A DNA stretch of 10,038 nucleotides from Pilatotrama ljubarskyi (Eukaryota; Basidiomycota; Agaricomycetes; Polyporales; Polyporaceae). A program made the position numbers and the translations under genes. Below are positions 1-8,785 of the stretch, piece after piece. The notes beneath the pieces were generated by a model. The model searched no databases. It was not told the DNA's origin and saw only the letters and a program-made list of their open reading frames with translations. The stretch is taken from assembly GCA_022385805.1 (NCBI GenBank), contig MU277856.1:1-10038 (forward strand). Reading direction: 5' to 3'. The first letter of the stretch is position 1. Each line of letters begins with the position of its first letter.

Positions 1-75
1 CGCAAGACCGCGCCCGACGCCGCCCCGCGCAAGCCCGCGCCACGCCACGCCCACGCCGCGCCAGACCGCGTCGCA
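1..75. repeat. GC-rich imperfect direct repeat at left edge
   Basis: Very C/G-rich, low-complexity sequence. The stretch at 1-15 recurs at 28-42 with one or two changes (both begin CGCAAG and continue with a CCGCGCC core), giving a 27-nt period, followed by CCACGCC-like units. A 27-nt period equals nine codons, so this could be the repetitive tail of a plus-strand gene entering from the left. All three plus frames are open here; one of them closes at TAG 153-155, five bases before the end of the minus-strand gene. I cannot tell coding repeat from simple repeat. Confidence 0.5.
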
Positions 76-159
76 GCGAGCCATACGGCATGGCACAGCG
101 CCCCCACACCGGCGTCGGGAAGAGCACTCAGAGCGGCGGCGCGAAAGCGTGTGGTAGAT

Positions 160-3100
160 TCAAGTCTGAGGATCAGTGGATGCCGAGGGGGCGGCGATTC
201 CCGTCAGCGAGAAGTCGTAGTTGCCCTCCTGTATATCCAGCGCCTCCCGCTCCCAGGGCGCCAGCTTGCTCAGCCAAGCAGGGTTATAGCAATTCTCCCA
301 AAGGCCTGCGGGCGCAACACCCGGCACAGTCTTACACCCCGCGCGCAGAAGACGCGTCCTTGGGGGATTGCCGGCCTTCCGCCTGCTACCGGGTGGCTTC
401 TTCCAGTACGCGCGATATAGCGTGTCCAGTGTCCACAGGAACAGCCTCAGCTCCTCGCTCTGCCATTCAGCAATGACAATGCGATAGACAGGAGGATGTT
501 CGACCGTGTCACCGTCGGTCTCGTCTTCGCTCATGTTGGCAGCTGACATTCGCTCGAACAGAGCTTTGTGTTGTGCCTGACCAAGGTAGATGATGACGAA
601 CCGCCTATCGCGGTAAGACTGAAGTTACGCGTCAATGTTAGGCTCCCCTGATCAGATGTACCGGGGGGAGGACTTACTGTATGCATGCGGGAGACTTGGC
701 AGGCGCGACGCTTGATCTCGTTCCTCCTTTCCTCGCTTGGCGGATTCTGGGCTTCCTTGTAGAGACGCCGCAAGCGCTTCATGTAGACGTCGATTATCCC
801 GCCTATGATCTCCCGCGTTAGGAGGTATGCAGGAGTAGGGTTGGTCAGGAAGGCCCCTCCCTCTACTCGGCGTAAGAATGAGGTGATCGCCACGTCTCTT
901 GCAGCCCTGTTGAAAGAGAATCGCTTCCACTTCCTCACAAAGTCGACGCGGTAGTTCTCAGGCGTGCACTGGAGACTACCCGCGAGGAAGGCGGAAACTT
1001 CCCCTTCGGTCAGAGTGGGGAATTGGACGGGTAGGAGAGAGGCGTCCGAGAGGTGCAGCAAGGTATTAAGGTGGTTACGGACACGGGCCTACGCGTCGAG
1101 GTTGAGTACGGATGATGAGGGGAGTAAGACGGAATACCTGAGGACGGACCTGCAACCGATTGCGGTGGATCTTCTCCTCATCTTCAGCACTCAAGTTCTC
1201 TGGTTGTCCTCGAACCTTCGCAATTTTTTGCTGCACAATACGATCGGATGCCTTTGTAGGGGTCACTTTCTGACGTCCCGGAGTGGCCGACGCCTCGCCT
1301 GCCGACGATCCGGCCGAGCGGCTCGCATGTGTGGTGCCTGGCATGCTCTTCAAGGCGGCCATGACTCCCTCCCTTTGCGCCATTGTCAAATCGTAGCCGC
1401 GACGCGCGCACACGCCACTTACTGGAAGCGCTGATTAGATTCCATCATCGCCTTGAGTGCCGATGTCTGTTCTTCGAACATCTTGCACATGCCGTCCAGT
1501 TTGCGAAGCATGAGTGCGCCGATCTGCCCGTTCAAGTGTCCTGATTCGTCGGCGCGAGGTGCCTTTCATGTAGTGTAAGTAGAGCTGCAGGGCCATCATC
1601 GGAGAGACGCCTCACCTGTTCCTGGCGGGGCATCGACCGTCCAGCATCGGCAGCAGGTCCAGCCCTCTCTGTGGCAGAGCTATCGGACGTCAAAGAAGTA
1701 AATGACTCCTGGCGCGCTGACGCGCGGCCCTGTAGAATGCGCGAGTTCGTAAGAAATCCGTTCGCTGCAATATTACTATGCACTGCTACCTTGCCCTTAT
1801 CCCGACGGGCTCCGGAAGAGGTCTCGGACATCGAGAACGACGTCATGGAGGTTTGAGGTGCCAGAGGGGCGGCTTGGGGCTGACTTGCAGCCTATATGAT
1901 CTCGTTAATAAGCCACGATAGATCACACCTGCCGTGAACGCACCGATGAACCTTGGTTGAACATTGGCTGTCTCACGCCTATGACTCCCGCAGCGCCCTG
2001 AGTAGACGTCGCAGAAGCCGAAGACGCGAGTGATTGAGAAGCATAAGAAGTTTGCCTTGTAGGGTACGCGGTCGGCCTCTCGTCTACGGACTGGAGAGTC
2101 GGGTTTCTACTGAGCGAGTGCGAGATTGCTGCATTGCGTTGTTCGCCCTGCTGCCTGACATATTGCGTAGGCAATCTGCTAAAGGCATCGTCGGACGCTT
2201 GGCGTTGCAGCTCGACGGCCCGCATGGAGCTCGTGTACAATGCGACGATGTAATCCTTCTGAGCTTCATCCAGGGCCGTCCACACCTGCTTCGCGTCCTG
2301 ATCCGTCTGTATATATTCGTGTCAGACTGTGAGCGTACAAGGAGAGCGCAAGGACACTCACTAGTGCACTCCCGTGCTGGCGCGACCAAAGCTGCTGTAT
2401 AGTCCGAACAATCCCGGGGGACAGCGTATCCGTGTCCGTCGGCCGGGGCGGGGCACCGGCGGTACCGGCCAAAGCGCTATCAGTTCCGAGTCCCGCAGAC
2501 GCACTGTACACAGGCGGCGAAGTCGTAGTGGCAGGGATATTGACCCCCACGGAGGGCACCCAAGCGTGAGCGGCAGCGACGCTGGCCGACGTCGGAACGA
2601 TTGCACCGGTACGAGCCGTCTCGTATAGGGACTCGGTAGCAGGTAAGGAAGACGACGCATTCTCCAAACCTGGGCCAAGGCGGGCTGGCATAGAAGTCGA
2701 TGGCAATTCTGCAGCGACCACGGGTGCCTGAAATGCCGTCGAAGTTGAGGGAGGGGCAACATTACGCACGGGGCCTTGCATGCTGTTCCCATCGGGCTGA
2801 GGCATAGTAGTAGGCTGCACCGACGATCCTTGTTGCGGATAGTCTGCGCGGAGATTTCGGACGTCGCTCTGCTCTACCTGCGAAGCGTCAAAGCCGACAG
2901 ACCGTGTGGGAACGCCGTGACCGGTAGCGGGAGCCTGCACTGGGCCCGACATAAGGGAGACGTCGGCAGCGGCGGTACCTGCCACCGGAGGTCTACGAGC
3001 AACCGGAGAGGTTGTGCCGGTGTTGTCGCTGCGCGGGTCGACACTTTGAGGTAAGGCAGATGGAAGGCCTGGGTGCACGGGAATGTGCCGCCCGGGGTTG

Positions 3101-3650
3101 TCGGGAGCGTCCATGTGCGCAGGTTGGAGACGCGCATCTCCAGGTTGTTGTGTAGCATTCGCTATGAACGCGGCCCACGGGACGGGATCTGGGAGGCGCG
3201 GTGCGTTGGATCTCTGCCTCTTGGATTTCTCCCGACGAGCAAGGTGCTGAGGACAATGTAAGTTATAGCGACGACATTGCAGTGAATAACCAACCTCTAA
3301 TCGCATGTCTTCCGCGATACTCGACGGTAACATGATGGGTAACGGATAATCCTACGGTTGAATGGAGGTGAACCCTATAGGTGCGTCTTGTGGTGACATC
3401 GGCCGGGAGTCAGCTTACCAACTCGTGAACCTTGTTCACCTTGACATTCGCGTATTCATGCGCAGCGGCGTCCCGCATACGTCTCTTCCGGCCAGGCACG
3501 AATGGCTGGAACTGAGCGGATAAGGAACCTGCAAGGATGTCAGATCCGTACGTCCGCACGAGTCTCGTACGACTTACTCGACGGTGCTGCAGCAGGCGAG
3601 CCTGTAGCGCTGAGATCCGCGACGGTGTTTTGGGGGAGTGGCTCAGACAT
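160..3650 (-). CDS. Large disordered protein with conserved C-terminal region, 10 exons
   Basis: Function unknown. Exons (minus): 3650-3578, 3528-3419, 3351-3295, 3246-2362, 2306-1929, 1891-1616, 1562-1423, 1372-1138, 1088-678 and 618-160. All phases agree and predict 1007 aa from ATG 3650 to TGA 162-160. The N-terminus (about 1-110) has basic clusters GRKRRMRD and RREKSKRQR, possible nuclear signals. Residues 110-590 are Pro/Ser/Thr/Ala/Gln-rich and probably disordered, apart from a helical patch near 375-420. Residues 600-655 look like an amphipathic helix or coiled coil. The last 300 residues are the conserved part: a W-K-R-F-S motif, SYRDRR at 856-861, MSEDETDGD at 884-892 and GLWENCYNPAWL at 960-971. 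From memory, this arrangement (MSSDE-like acidic motif, then GLP/GLW..CY..WL) recurs in many copies in basidiomycete genomes without known function. Intron 1892-1928 is short (37 nt); an acceptor 12 nt further on keeps phase. Intron 619-677 has a second in-phase acceptor at 577. Confidence 0.85.
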
Positions 3651-3951
3651 GACTGCGATACGATACGAGAGGGGAGTGGGTGGCGGATTGCGACTTCGGG
3701 TGCGTGCACGATATGTGTATGCTCTTAGCGGAATGAAGACCATGAGGGTGTTCTGCTTATATCGTATGCATCATATTGTAGGAGATCTTTGTGCTTTGTC
3801 TTGCTTTGTCGGACCGAAGCTGTGAGGGTAGTCAAAGGTGGACGCCGAGTCATGAATGACCTGGCCAGCGACGCTGCAGCATACAATGGTGCGGACTGCC
3901 ATGATTCAGCATTGAGAGGGTGGCTTGCGTCACCGAGGCGCGCGGCGCGTC
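3651..3951 (-). promoter_or_regulatory. Spacer: 3' end of SUN gene and promoter of the 1007-aa gene
   Basis: This 301-bp gap separates two genes on the same strand, so it should hold the SUN gene's 3' UTR and the next gene's promoter. A TATA-like ATATAAGC lies on the minus strand at 3762-3755, about 105 bp before the ATG at 3650. I see no open frame with protein-like composition, no RNA gene and no strong repeat. Confidence 0.3.
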
Positions 3952-5040
3952 TCAGATCTCGGCAACGTCGCCATGAATGCGTACTCTGTACAAGCAGGTT
4001 GCAGTACTACCCCAGTTATCAACAATCTCGAGGACTACGATACCAAAATACATACGAGAGTAGATGAGCCGCGAGTCGATCTGAAATGTTTGAATGTGAG
4101 AAGACGCGTATATGTCGTACTCAAAAGAAGATAGGAGAACGTAAGTATTGTCACCCATGACAGGAGGGGCGCGACGACCCATAGCGGTAGGGACCGACTG
4201 TTCGAAAGAAGTGAAGTTCAGATAGCGAGCACGATTGAGCTCGCCATCAACGACACCCCACAACAGCATGTTCCTCGGGGCTCTGCCGATGTCTGCAGCG
4301 ATTTCGATCGGGATGTGGTCAATTGTGACGCGTGTGGGATAGACGTGGACGGGGAGAATGATTCCGAGCTGGCCGTTTCGACTAGGAATGTGCCAACAAT
4401 TTCCGATATGGATATCGTCCTGTAGTGCGCGCTCGGGGTTTCGCAGAGATGAGACGGGAGGTTGCTTTGATGCGTGGTTTGGCAGAGGAGATGTCAGATC
4501 CTCCATGACGCGTCCCCCGTCAGCGTGCAGAGCGAAGTCTCTGCGCCCAACCGGATCCCTCAGCTTGGCGGATAAGACACGATCAATGTAGGTTTGTAAC
4601 GCGACAGGGATGGGCTCCTCAAGCGCGGACGAGGAGGAATCGAGGACTTGCCTGGAGGCGGCGAGAGCGGTGGGATTGCGAGTACTGTTGCCAGAGTCGT
4701 CGAAGTACCCATAAGCAAGGGTACCTAAGAACAGCACCAAGAACCCTGTGACGATGCATAGAGCCATGTGGACGAGAGACATCCGGGAGTTAGACCGTTC
4801 GATAGAGCGAACCGACTCGGAGGGCAGTGGCGGCGTCGGCGGACGGTGACGTGCGGCATCATCCGCCTGAATGAGGTCCTCGGTTGTGTTCTGCTTCACT
4901 TCTGGGCGAAAGCGTACGCTCCTTCCTGAGTGATGATAAGTACTAGCATGAGACTGCCGGTTGGGGTGCTCACTCGTCGATCCGTAATTGTCTTCGTAGT
5001 CAAAGCGGTCAGAAAAGCGACCGGTGAGCCGGCTGGCCAT
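3952..5040 (-). CDS. SUN-domain (Sad1/UNC-84) nuclear-envelope protein, 362 aa
   Basis: Single-exon gene, ATG 5040 to TGA 3954-3952. SUN proteins sit in the inner nuclear membrane and bind KASH proteins in the perinuclear space, linking nucleus to cytoskeleton (LINC complex). Visible order: a Ser/Arg/His-rich N-terminus (1-87, nucleoplasmic by analogy), one membrane helix at about 88-112 (LVHMALCIVTGFLVLFLGTL), a short linker (113-200), then the SUN domain (about 205-358). Domain hallmarks are GNCW at 213-216, QLGIILP at 224-230, the Y-P-T-R-V-T-I-D-H-I-P strand, E-I-A-A-D-I-G-R-A-P-R, LLWG, FEYDI, IQTFQI, DNWGS and TCLYRVRIHG at the end. Cys215 and Cys349 match the two cysteines that pair in the human SUN2 SUN domain. 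It is shorter than classical Sad1 and lacks a long luminal coiled coil. The family assignment is firm; its role in this fungus is inferred. It is divergent from the WD40 gene. Confidence 0.93.
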   Translation of the reverse strand: MASRLTGRFSDRFDYEDNYGSTSEHPNRQSHASTYHHSGRSVRFRPEVKQNTTEDLIQADDAARHRPPTPPLPSESVRSIERSNSRMSLVHMALCIVTGFLVLFLGTLAYGYFDDSGNSTRNPTALAASRQVLDSSSSALEEPIPVALQTYIDRVLSAKLRDPVGRRDFALHADGGRVMEDLTSPLPNHASKQPPVSSLRNPERALQDDIHIGNCWHIPSRNGQLGIILPVHVYPTRVTIDHIPIEIAADIGRAPRNMLLWGVVDGELNRARYLNFTSFEQSVPTAMGRRAPPVMGDNTYVLLSSFEYDIYASSHIQTFQIDSRLIYSRMYFGIVVLEIVDNWGSTATCLYRVRIHGDVAEI

Positions 5041-5329
5041 GACTTTATGCAGTAGTGACCTCTAGGTGAAATGGGCTCGAGTATTGGAGCTGCAGCCTCG
5101 AGATGAGATGTGAGCACCAGGTGGCCGTGGTAGGGGAGAGCTCGAGGCGAAGTACCGTACCGCGCGCTTGTGCGCGGCGGGATCCCCGCCGCACGGCGCC
5201 CACGTGCTCGCAGTGGCGCGGCGACTCTCTTGCCTGCGACTCTGCGTCGACTCTTCGAAGTCCTACTCGTTGCGCTTCCTGCCTGCTAATATTCAGCTGC
5301 TGCGCTCTCCAACACATACGCGTAAATCA
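5041..5329. promoter_or_regulatory. Divergent promoter between SUN and WD40 genes
   Basis: A 289-bp spacer between two start codons pointing away from each other, so both promoters and 5' UTRs must fit here. It contains a near-palindrome with 8-bp arms (5174-5181 GCGGCGGG and 5185-5192 CCCGCCGC around ATC), a CACGTG bHLH-type site at 5201-5206 and an alternating CGCGCG run just upstream. The WD40 start context AATCAATGG is favourable. The flanking reading frames are open only because of high GC. Factor binding is inferred. Confidence 0.5.
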
Positions 5330-6845
5330 ATGGTCCTACGATACGAGGAATACGCTCGCCTGAAACGGGGACTAAAGGGGGGCGTGTCAGCAGTCGCCTT
5401 CAGCGCTCGTGGAACCTTCATCGCGGCGGGGGGCACCTTCGATCCGACTGTCTACATATGGCGAGTAGCAGACCGCAAACTGATCCAGACATACAGGGGT
5501 AGCAGCCCATTTCTTTCTTTGGCGTGGAACCAAGAACGGGAGGACAGGCTGTTATGCGGCTCTCAAGGTGGCTACATAGACCGCCTGGAGCTTGCTCCGG
5601 TACGTCAGCCCCCGCATTCACCAGAATATCGAATAACACTCTACACAGACCTTCAGCGTTGCTGGATTTCGTGCCCACGACCGTCCGGTGGAGTGCCTCG
5701 CTCTGAACGGGCCATGGCTAGCCTCCGGCGCCCAGCTCACAATCGTGATCTGGGAGGAGGTTCGCGCCGGTAAGCGTATATCCTGCTCGTATTGAAGACG
5801 GCCCGATATCTTTGTAGGTGACTTCCGTCGCGTCATCGAACTTCCGATGCCTCCTCGGAGTTCTCAGAACGAGGGTTGCGAGGTGCTGGTTACCGGCGTT
5901 CACTGGACGAAGTCTCCGAGGCATTCTACGCTGCTCCTCGTGTCGTACATGTTCCATGGTATCGTGTAGGTGACCTATGCTGTCTGGTCAATGACGCACT
6001 GACAGACCAAAGAAGGATTTTCAACACGGGAGATTGGAGCAGAGTGCGAACGATACCGACGCAGGGGATGGTGTAAGACTGCGTGCGCTCCTTCCCTCTA
6101 CGAGACTAACGTCGCTTTCCAGGGCCAGCTCCAGCGTATCTCCTGATGGAAAGCTATGTGCCGTATCTAACGTTGTCAGAGGTTTCGACATCTACGATAT
6201 GGAGACCGCAGCATGTATCGGGGGATGCAACAACGATTCCACTGAATATCGCCCTGTTCCTGTGCTGTTCGCTCACGAGGGCCATGCAATGCTGGGAGGC
6301 AGCACTGTTGGGCAGGTCCACCTCTGGAATGTGCAGAGTCGCCGCGTCCACCAGACCTTGCGCCTTGATAGTGAGTGAAGTGCAGTTATAGAGATGTTGT
6401 CGCGTCAGACATGATGCTGCTCCCACAGAAGACGATCAAGTTCTCGCAATTGCTGTGCGTAGTGACCCTCGCCGACTTCCGTGCGGTCTAATGTCTTCTT
6501 ACCAACAGGCGCACTACAGCCGCTCTTACGACCGGTTCATTCTTGCTGGCGGCGTCAGCAACGGCGACAACTCTTTCATTGTCCTGTGGGTTGCACGTGA
6601 GTGGTGCATGGAATTCTCCTCCCCATTGTCACAGAGCGAACTAGGCGAGAATGATCGTTCGAGCAAGCTGGTGGACCGAACGGGTTCCTGTATGCTGGTA
6701 CACTACGAGTTCTCTGCGTGACAGCATACCAGCATCTGATGCTGTTCCTCAGCTATACGTCTGCTTAGCTGCCACCGCTATGGTGTGCGCTGTTCTCTAC
6801 GGCCTACGGATCTCGAGCAAGGACGTCGGAAGCACGATTATATAA
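5330..6845 (+). CDS. Seven-blade WD40 protein with C-terminal membrane anchor, 9 exons
   Basis: Exons 5330-5599, 5649-5769, 5818-5965, 6013-6072, 6123-6370, 6429-6454, 6509-6596, 6645-6689 and 6733-6845 give 372 aa in consistent phase, with CTGAC or CTAAC branch points in several introns. Seven WD-like units are visible: about 15-46 (ends VYIWRV), 57-88, 97-128 (FRAHDRPVECLAL...IVIWEEV), 147-185 (ends VRIFNT), 201-226 (SPDGKLCAV...FDIYDM), 243-270 (QVHLWNV) and 283-320 (FIVLWVA). This suggests a complete propeller, a scaffold for protein contacts. Residues 343-360 (LYVCLAATAMVCAVLYGL) form one hydrophobic helix with a 12-residue tail, the layout of a tail-anchored protein facing the cytosol. 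Sec12/PREB has the same general plan, but I see no specific similarity. Intron 6597-6644 is stop-free and a multiple of three, so retention would add 16 residues. Exon 6 is only 26 nt. The final exon joins are the least certain. Confidence 0.88.
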
Positions 6846-6860
6846 ACATCCTACGGTAAG

Positions 6861-7524
6861 TTACAGGTCAATTCGAAACCAGACATAGTCTAAGGGTGCA
6901 GATGTCAGCCCCTTCAGATTCTCGTCCGTACTCCCTAACTCTGTGTCCTCTATATCCCCCGCATCCGTGTCTATTTCAAGCAAGTCGATCAGTAAGTCGT
7001 CGTCCGAGTCACAGCCTGATAGGATGGGGGAGGGCTCCGAGTCGTATCCCATGTAGCCTCCTACAGCAGCAGTGGTGAGGTCTCGTGATAGTTTGAGATC
7101 GCAAGGCCAACCGTACGCCACCCCGAGCCCATCCTGGCCATTTGGAGACGCCGTGACCCTACCCGGCTGGGTGACCACGCTCAAGAAGGTGTTCATGGTG
7201 TGCGTGTGCTCGAAGATCAGCAGGATCCCTGCGTGAGCGGTTCGGTATGCGAGTGAGCGTGGAGACTGCCGCATATGTGAAGGTGAGGAATAGTCGGCGC
7301 TGAGTTAGAGGTATTGCACTCACAAGCTTTTGCAGCTCCCACGCAGTTAGGAGGACGGCCATGTCCGCGACGGCCACAGTGTCTGCATTGAAACCATTGG
7401 AGAACACTAGATCTATACCCCGAAGTTGAGTCACGGTTATATCTACCGTTTCACAGAAGCTGTGCTTACAGTCGCGTCCTCCGTCCTGCAGCAACGACAC
7501 ATCGGTCTGGTGCTGTATGTGCAT
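6861..7524 (-). CDS. Unresolved minus-strand gene, acidic C-terminus (model incomplete)
   Basis: I do not recognise this protein. The best-supported part is a terminal exon 7265-6861 (TAA 6863-6861) joined across a 58-nt intron (7323-7266; GTGAGT donor, CTAAC branch point, GCGGCAG acceptor) to an upstream exon ending at 7324. Both sides are phase 0. The upstream part contains a hydrophobic stretch (TVAVADMAVLLTAW). The terminal exon ends in a strongly acidic region (DSDDDLLIDLLEIDTDAGD) and the final residues FRIDL. The first in-frame ATG is at 7524, but the frame stays open to about 7743, so the true start may lie in another exon. A second possible intron (GTAAGC at 7469, acceptor at 7413) is also stop-free and 57 nt. 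The stop lies 15 bp from the WD40 stop, so the two transcripts probably overlap. It could be a decayed membrane-protein gene. Confidence 0.4.
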
Positions 7525-7740
7525 GTCGTCGGACTGCTTGCCCCAGACGATCACGTCGACGACGCCAAGGTAAAGGCTTCGGTGGTAGGCGTTAGTTATA
7601 ACGCACAGTATGTCACCACAATGACGATGTAGACGCACCCTGGAATGCGCACGCTGCTCGACATCGTCTTCTGGCGATACGGTGGCGGAGAAAGCTGTAC
7701 CCAGCTGGTTACGACAAGCGGGCTGCGGGATCACTGGTGA

Positions 7741-7990
7741 CTTATCAATCCGTCCTGCTCATAAAGCCTGATTATCTGCCAGGTCTAGCTCGAATATCGT
7801 GAAGGGCCACGGCGCAGTACTGTGACGCCGGTGCACAATGGCTGAACGGCAAGTCGACTTCTCCAGAGCGCGAGGTTCGCCCAAGCCCTTTGTCTCGAGC
7901 CAAGTTCTATTTAGGCCTGCGATCTCTGTCCGGAGTTCTGCAAGACAGTCAGTGGCACTCTGCCCACCGTATTACTTCTTCGCGCACAGC
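7741..7990 (+). promoter_or_regulatory. Spacer upstream of the 193-aa gene
   Basis: This spacer lies upstream of the 14-nt first exon at 7991 and probably also holds 5' parts of the unresolved minus-strand gene. A TATA-like TATTTAG at 7908-7914 is about 77 bp before the start codon. A plus-strand open frame beginning at 7838 runs across the whole spacer, but its composition is not convincing. Confidence 0.3.
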
Positions 7991-8785
7991 ATGAGCGTCT
8001 TCTCGTATGTGCCTCCTGAACTCAGCACATATACCCTTCGCTAATCCCAGATATCAGTGATCCTCTCATTTCCTTTGCCAATGGCGACGCCTTCTGGGCT
8101 TCTGACCTTTGTGCATACGGACCCCACTCGGAGAGTGTCCCCTGGATGGCTGTCCGCCTCGTAGTAGCCGAACTCGCACCACAGACCCGTGAGTTCCGCC
8201 ATTCCTAGACTGTGCGTCAACTGACAGGACAACGTATCAGATGGTGTCATTGCCAGCCGTGTCGTTGCGACTGAAAATGGCGTCAATGTCTGCGACCGCA
8301 ACCCTCGCCCGATGTTCTCGTTCCTCCTTCACCCTGATCTACACGTGAATTCCAACGAGGTACGGAATGCTGTTTCTGGTGTCGACCCTATATGCAGACA
8401 GATCCCCGCAGGTCAACCGCACCCTGACCTTCATCGACTCTACTCAGCCGGGCTGGCAGCATCACATCCGCTTCACGTGCGCTCGCAACTTCTGGGACTG
8501 CCTCCATGCCGTCGCGGAGGGCAAATGTCAGGCCGAGGTCCACCGCGAGGAACTCGCGGAATGCATGCGCAAGGTGCTGACCACGTTTCCCACCGTGCGC
8601 GAGGAGACCGACGAAGCAAGCACTGGGGACGCAGACGATTTTGAAGACGCACAGGAAGAAGACGTTGGTGAGTTACCGCCGCCGACATCATGATCTCCGT
8701 CTCACGAAAACAACCCTCGGTAGAGGGAGAGGCCGAGGGCGACGCTCCTAGCGAGGGTGAGGTCGCTGCCGAGGATGCTGCGTAG
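7991..8785 (+). CDS. Orphan 193-aa protein with acidic tail, 5 exons
   Basis: Exons 7991-8004, 8058-8188, 8241-8359, 8412-8667 and 8724-8785 give 193 aa, ATG to TAG, with matching phases throughout. Introns are 52-56 nt. The first exon is only 14 nt (MSVF plus two bases) and joins to SDPLISFANGDAFWASDLCA. The core (about 5-150) is rich in Trp, Phe, Cys and His, looks like a folded domain, and includes PRPMFSFLLHPDLHV, QPGWQHHIRFTCARNFWDCL and a helical segment REELAECMRKVLTTF. The last 40 or so residues are almost entirely Asp, Glu, Ala and Gly, a disordered acidic tail. There is no signal peptide or membrane helix. I do not recognise a family; a lineage-specific gene is likely. The donor of intron 3 (GTACGG, 8360) is weak, but without this intron the downstream frame is lost. 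Confidence 0.78.

Noticed and set aside
90..476. Plus-strand open frames (90-476 and 151-420) over the end of the minus-strand gene
   Set aside because: They lie antisense to the conserved C-terminal exon (GLWENCYNPAWL region), and their composition is that of a GC-rich shadow frame.
577..677. A 101-nt version of the last intron in the 1007-aa gene
   Set aside because: The acceptor ending at 619 gives a normal 59-nt intron and adds 14 in-frame residues (SYRDRRFVIIYLGQ) that fit the remembered family pattern better.
3502..3825. Plus-strand open frames over the start of the 1007-aa gene
   Set aside because: They cross a clear minus-strand exon-intron-exon arrangement and have no protein-like motif.
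5168..5329. N-terminal extension of the WD40 protein upstream of ATG 5330
   Set aside because: The extension has no ATG, is promoter-like and GC-rich, and ATG 5330 has a good context just before the first blade.
7381..7470. D-2-hydroxyacid dehydrogenase-like stretch (VDITVTQLRGI...NADTVAVADMA)
   Set aside because: Only a short resemblance. No GxGxxG cofactor motif or catalytic Arg/Glu/His follows, and the downstream exon is unrelated.
7426..7632. Plus-strand hydrophobic open frame (MSHGYIYRF...)
   Set aside because: It is antisense to the spliced minus-strand model, and no splice sites or further exons support it.
6861..7734. Basidiomycete DUF6533-type seven-helix membrane protein
   Set aside because: A TVAVADMAVLLTAW segment and an LLQDG motif are faintly similar, but their order is wrong and the other expected helices are not visible.
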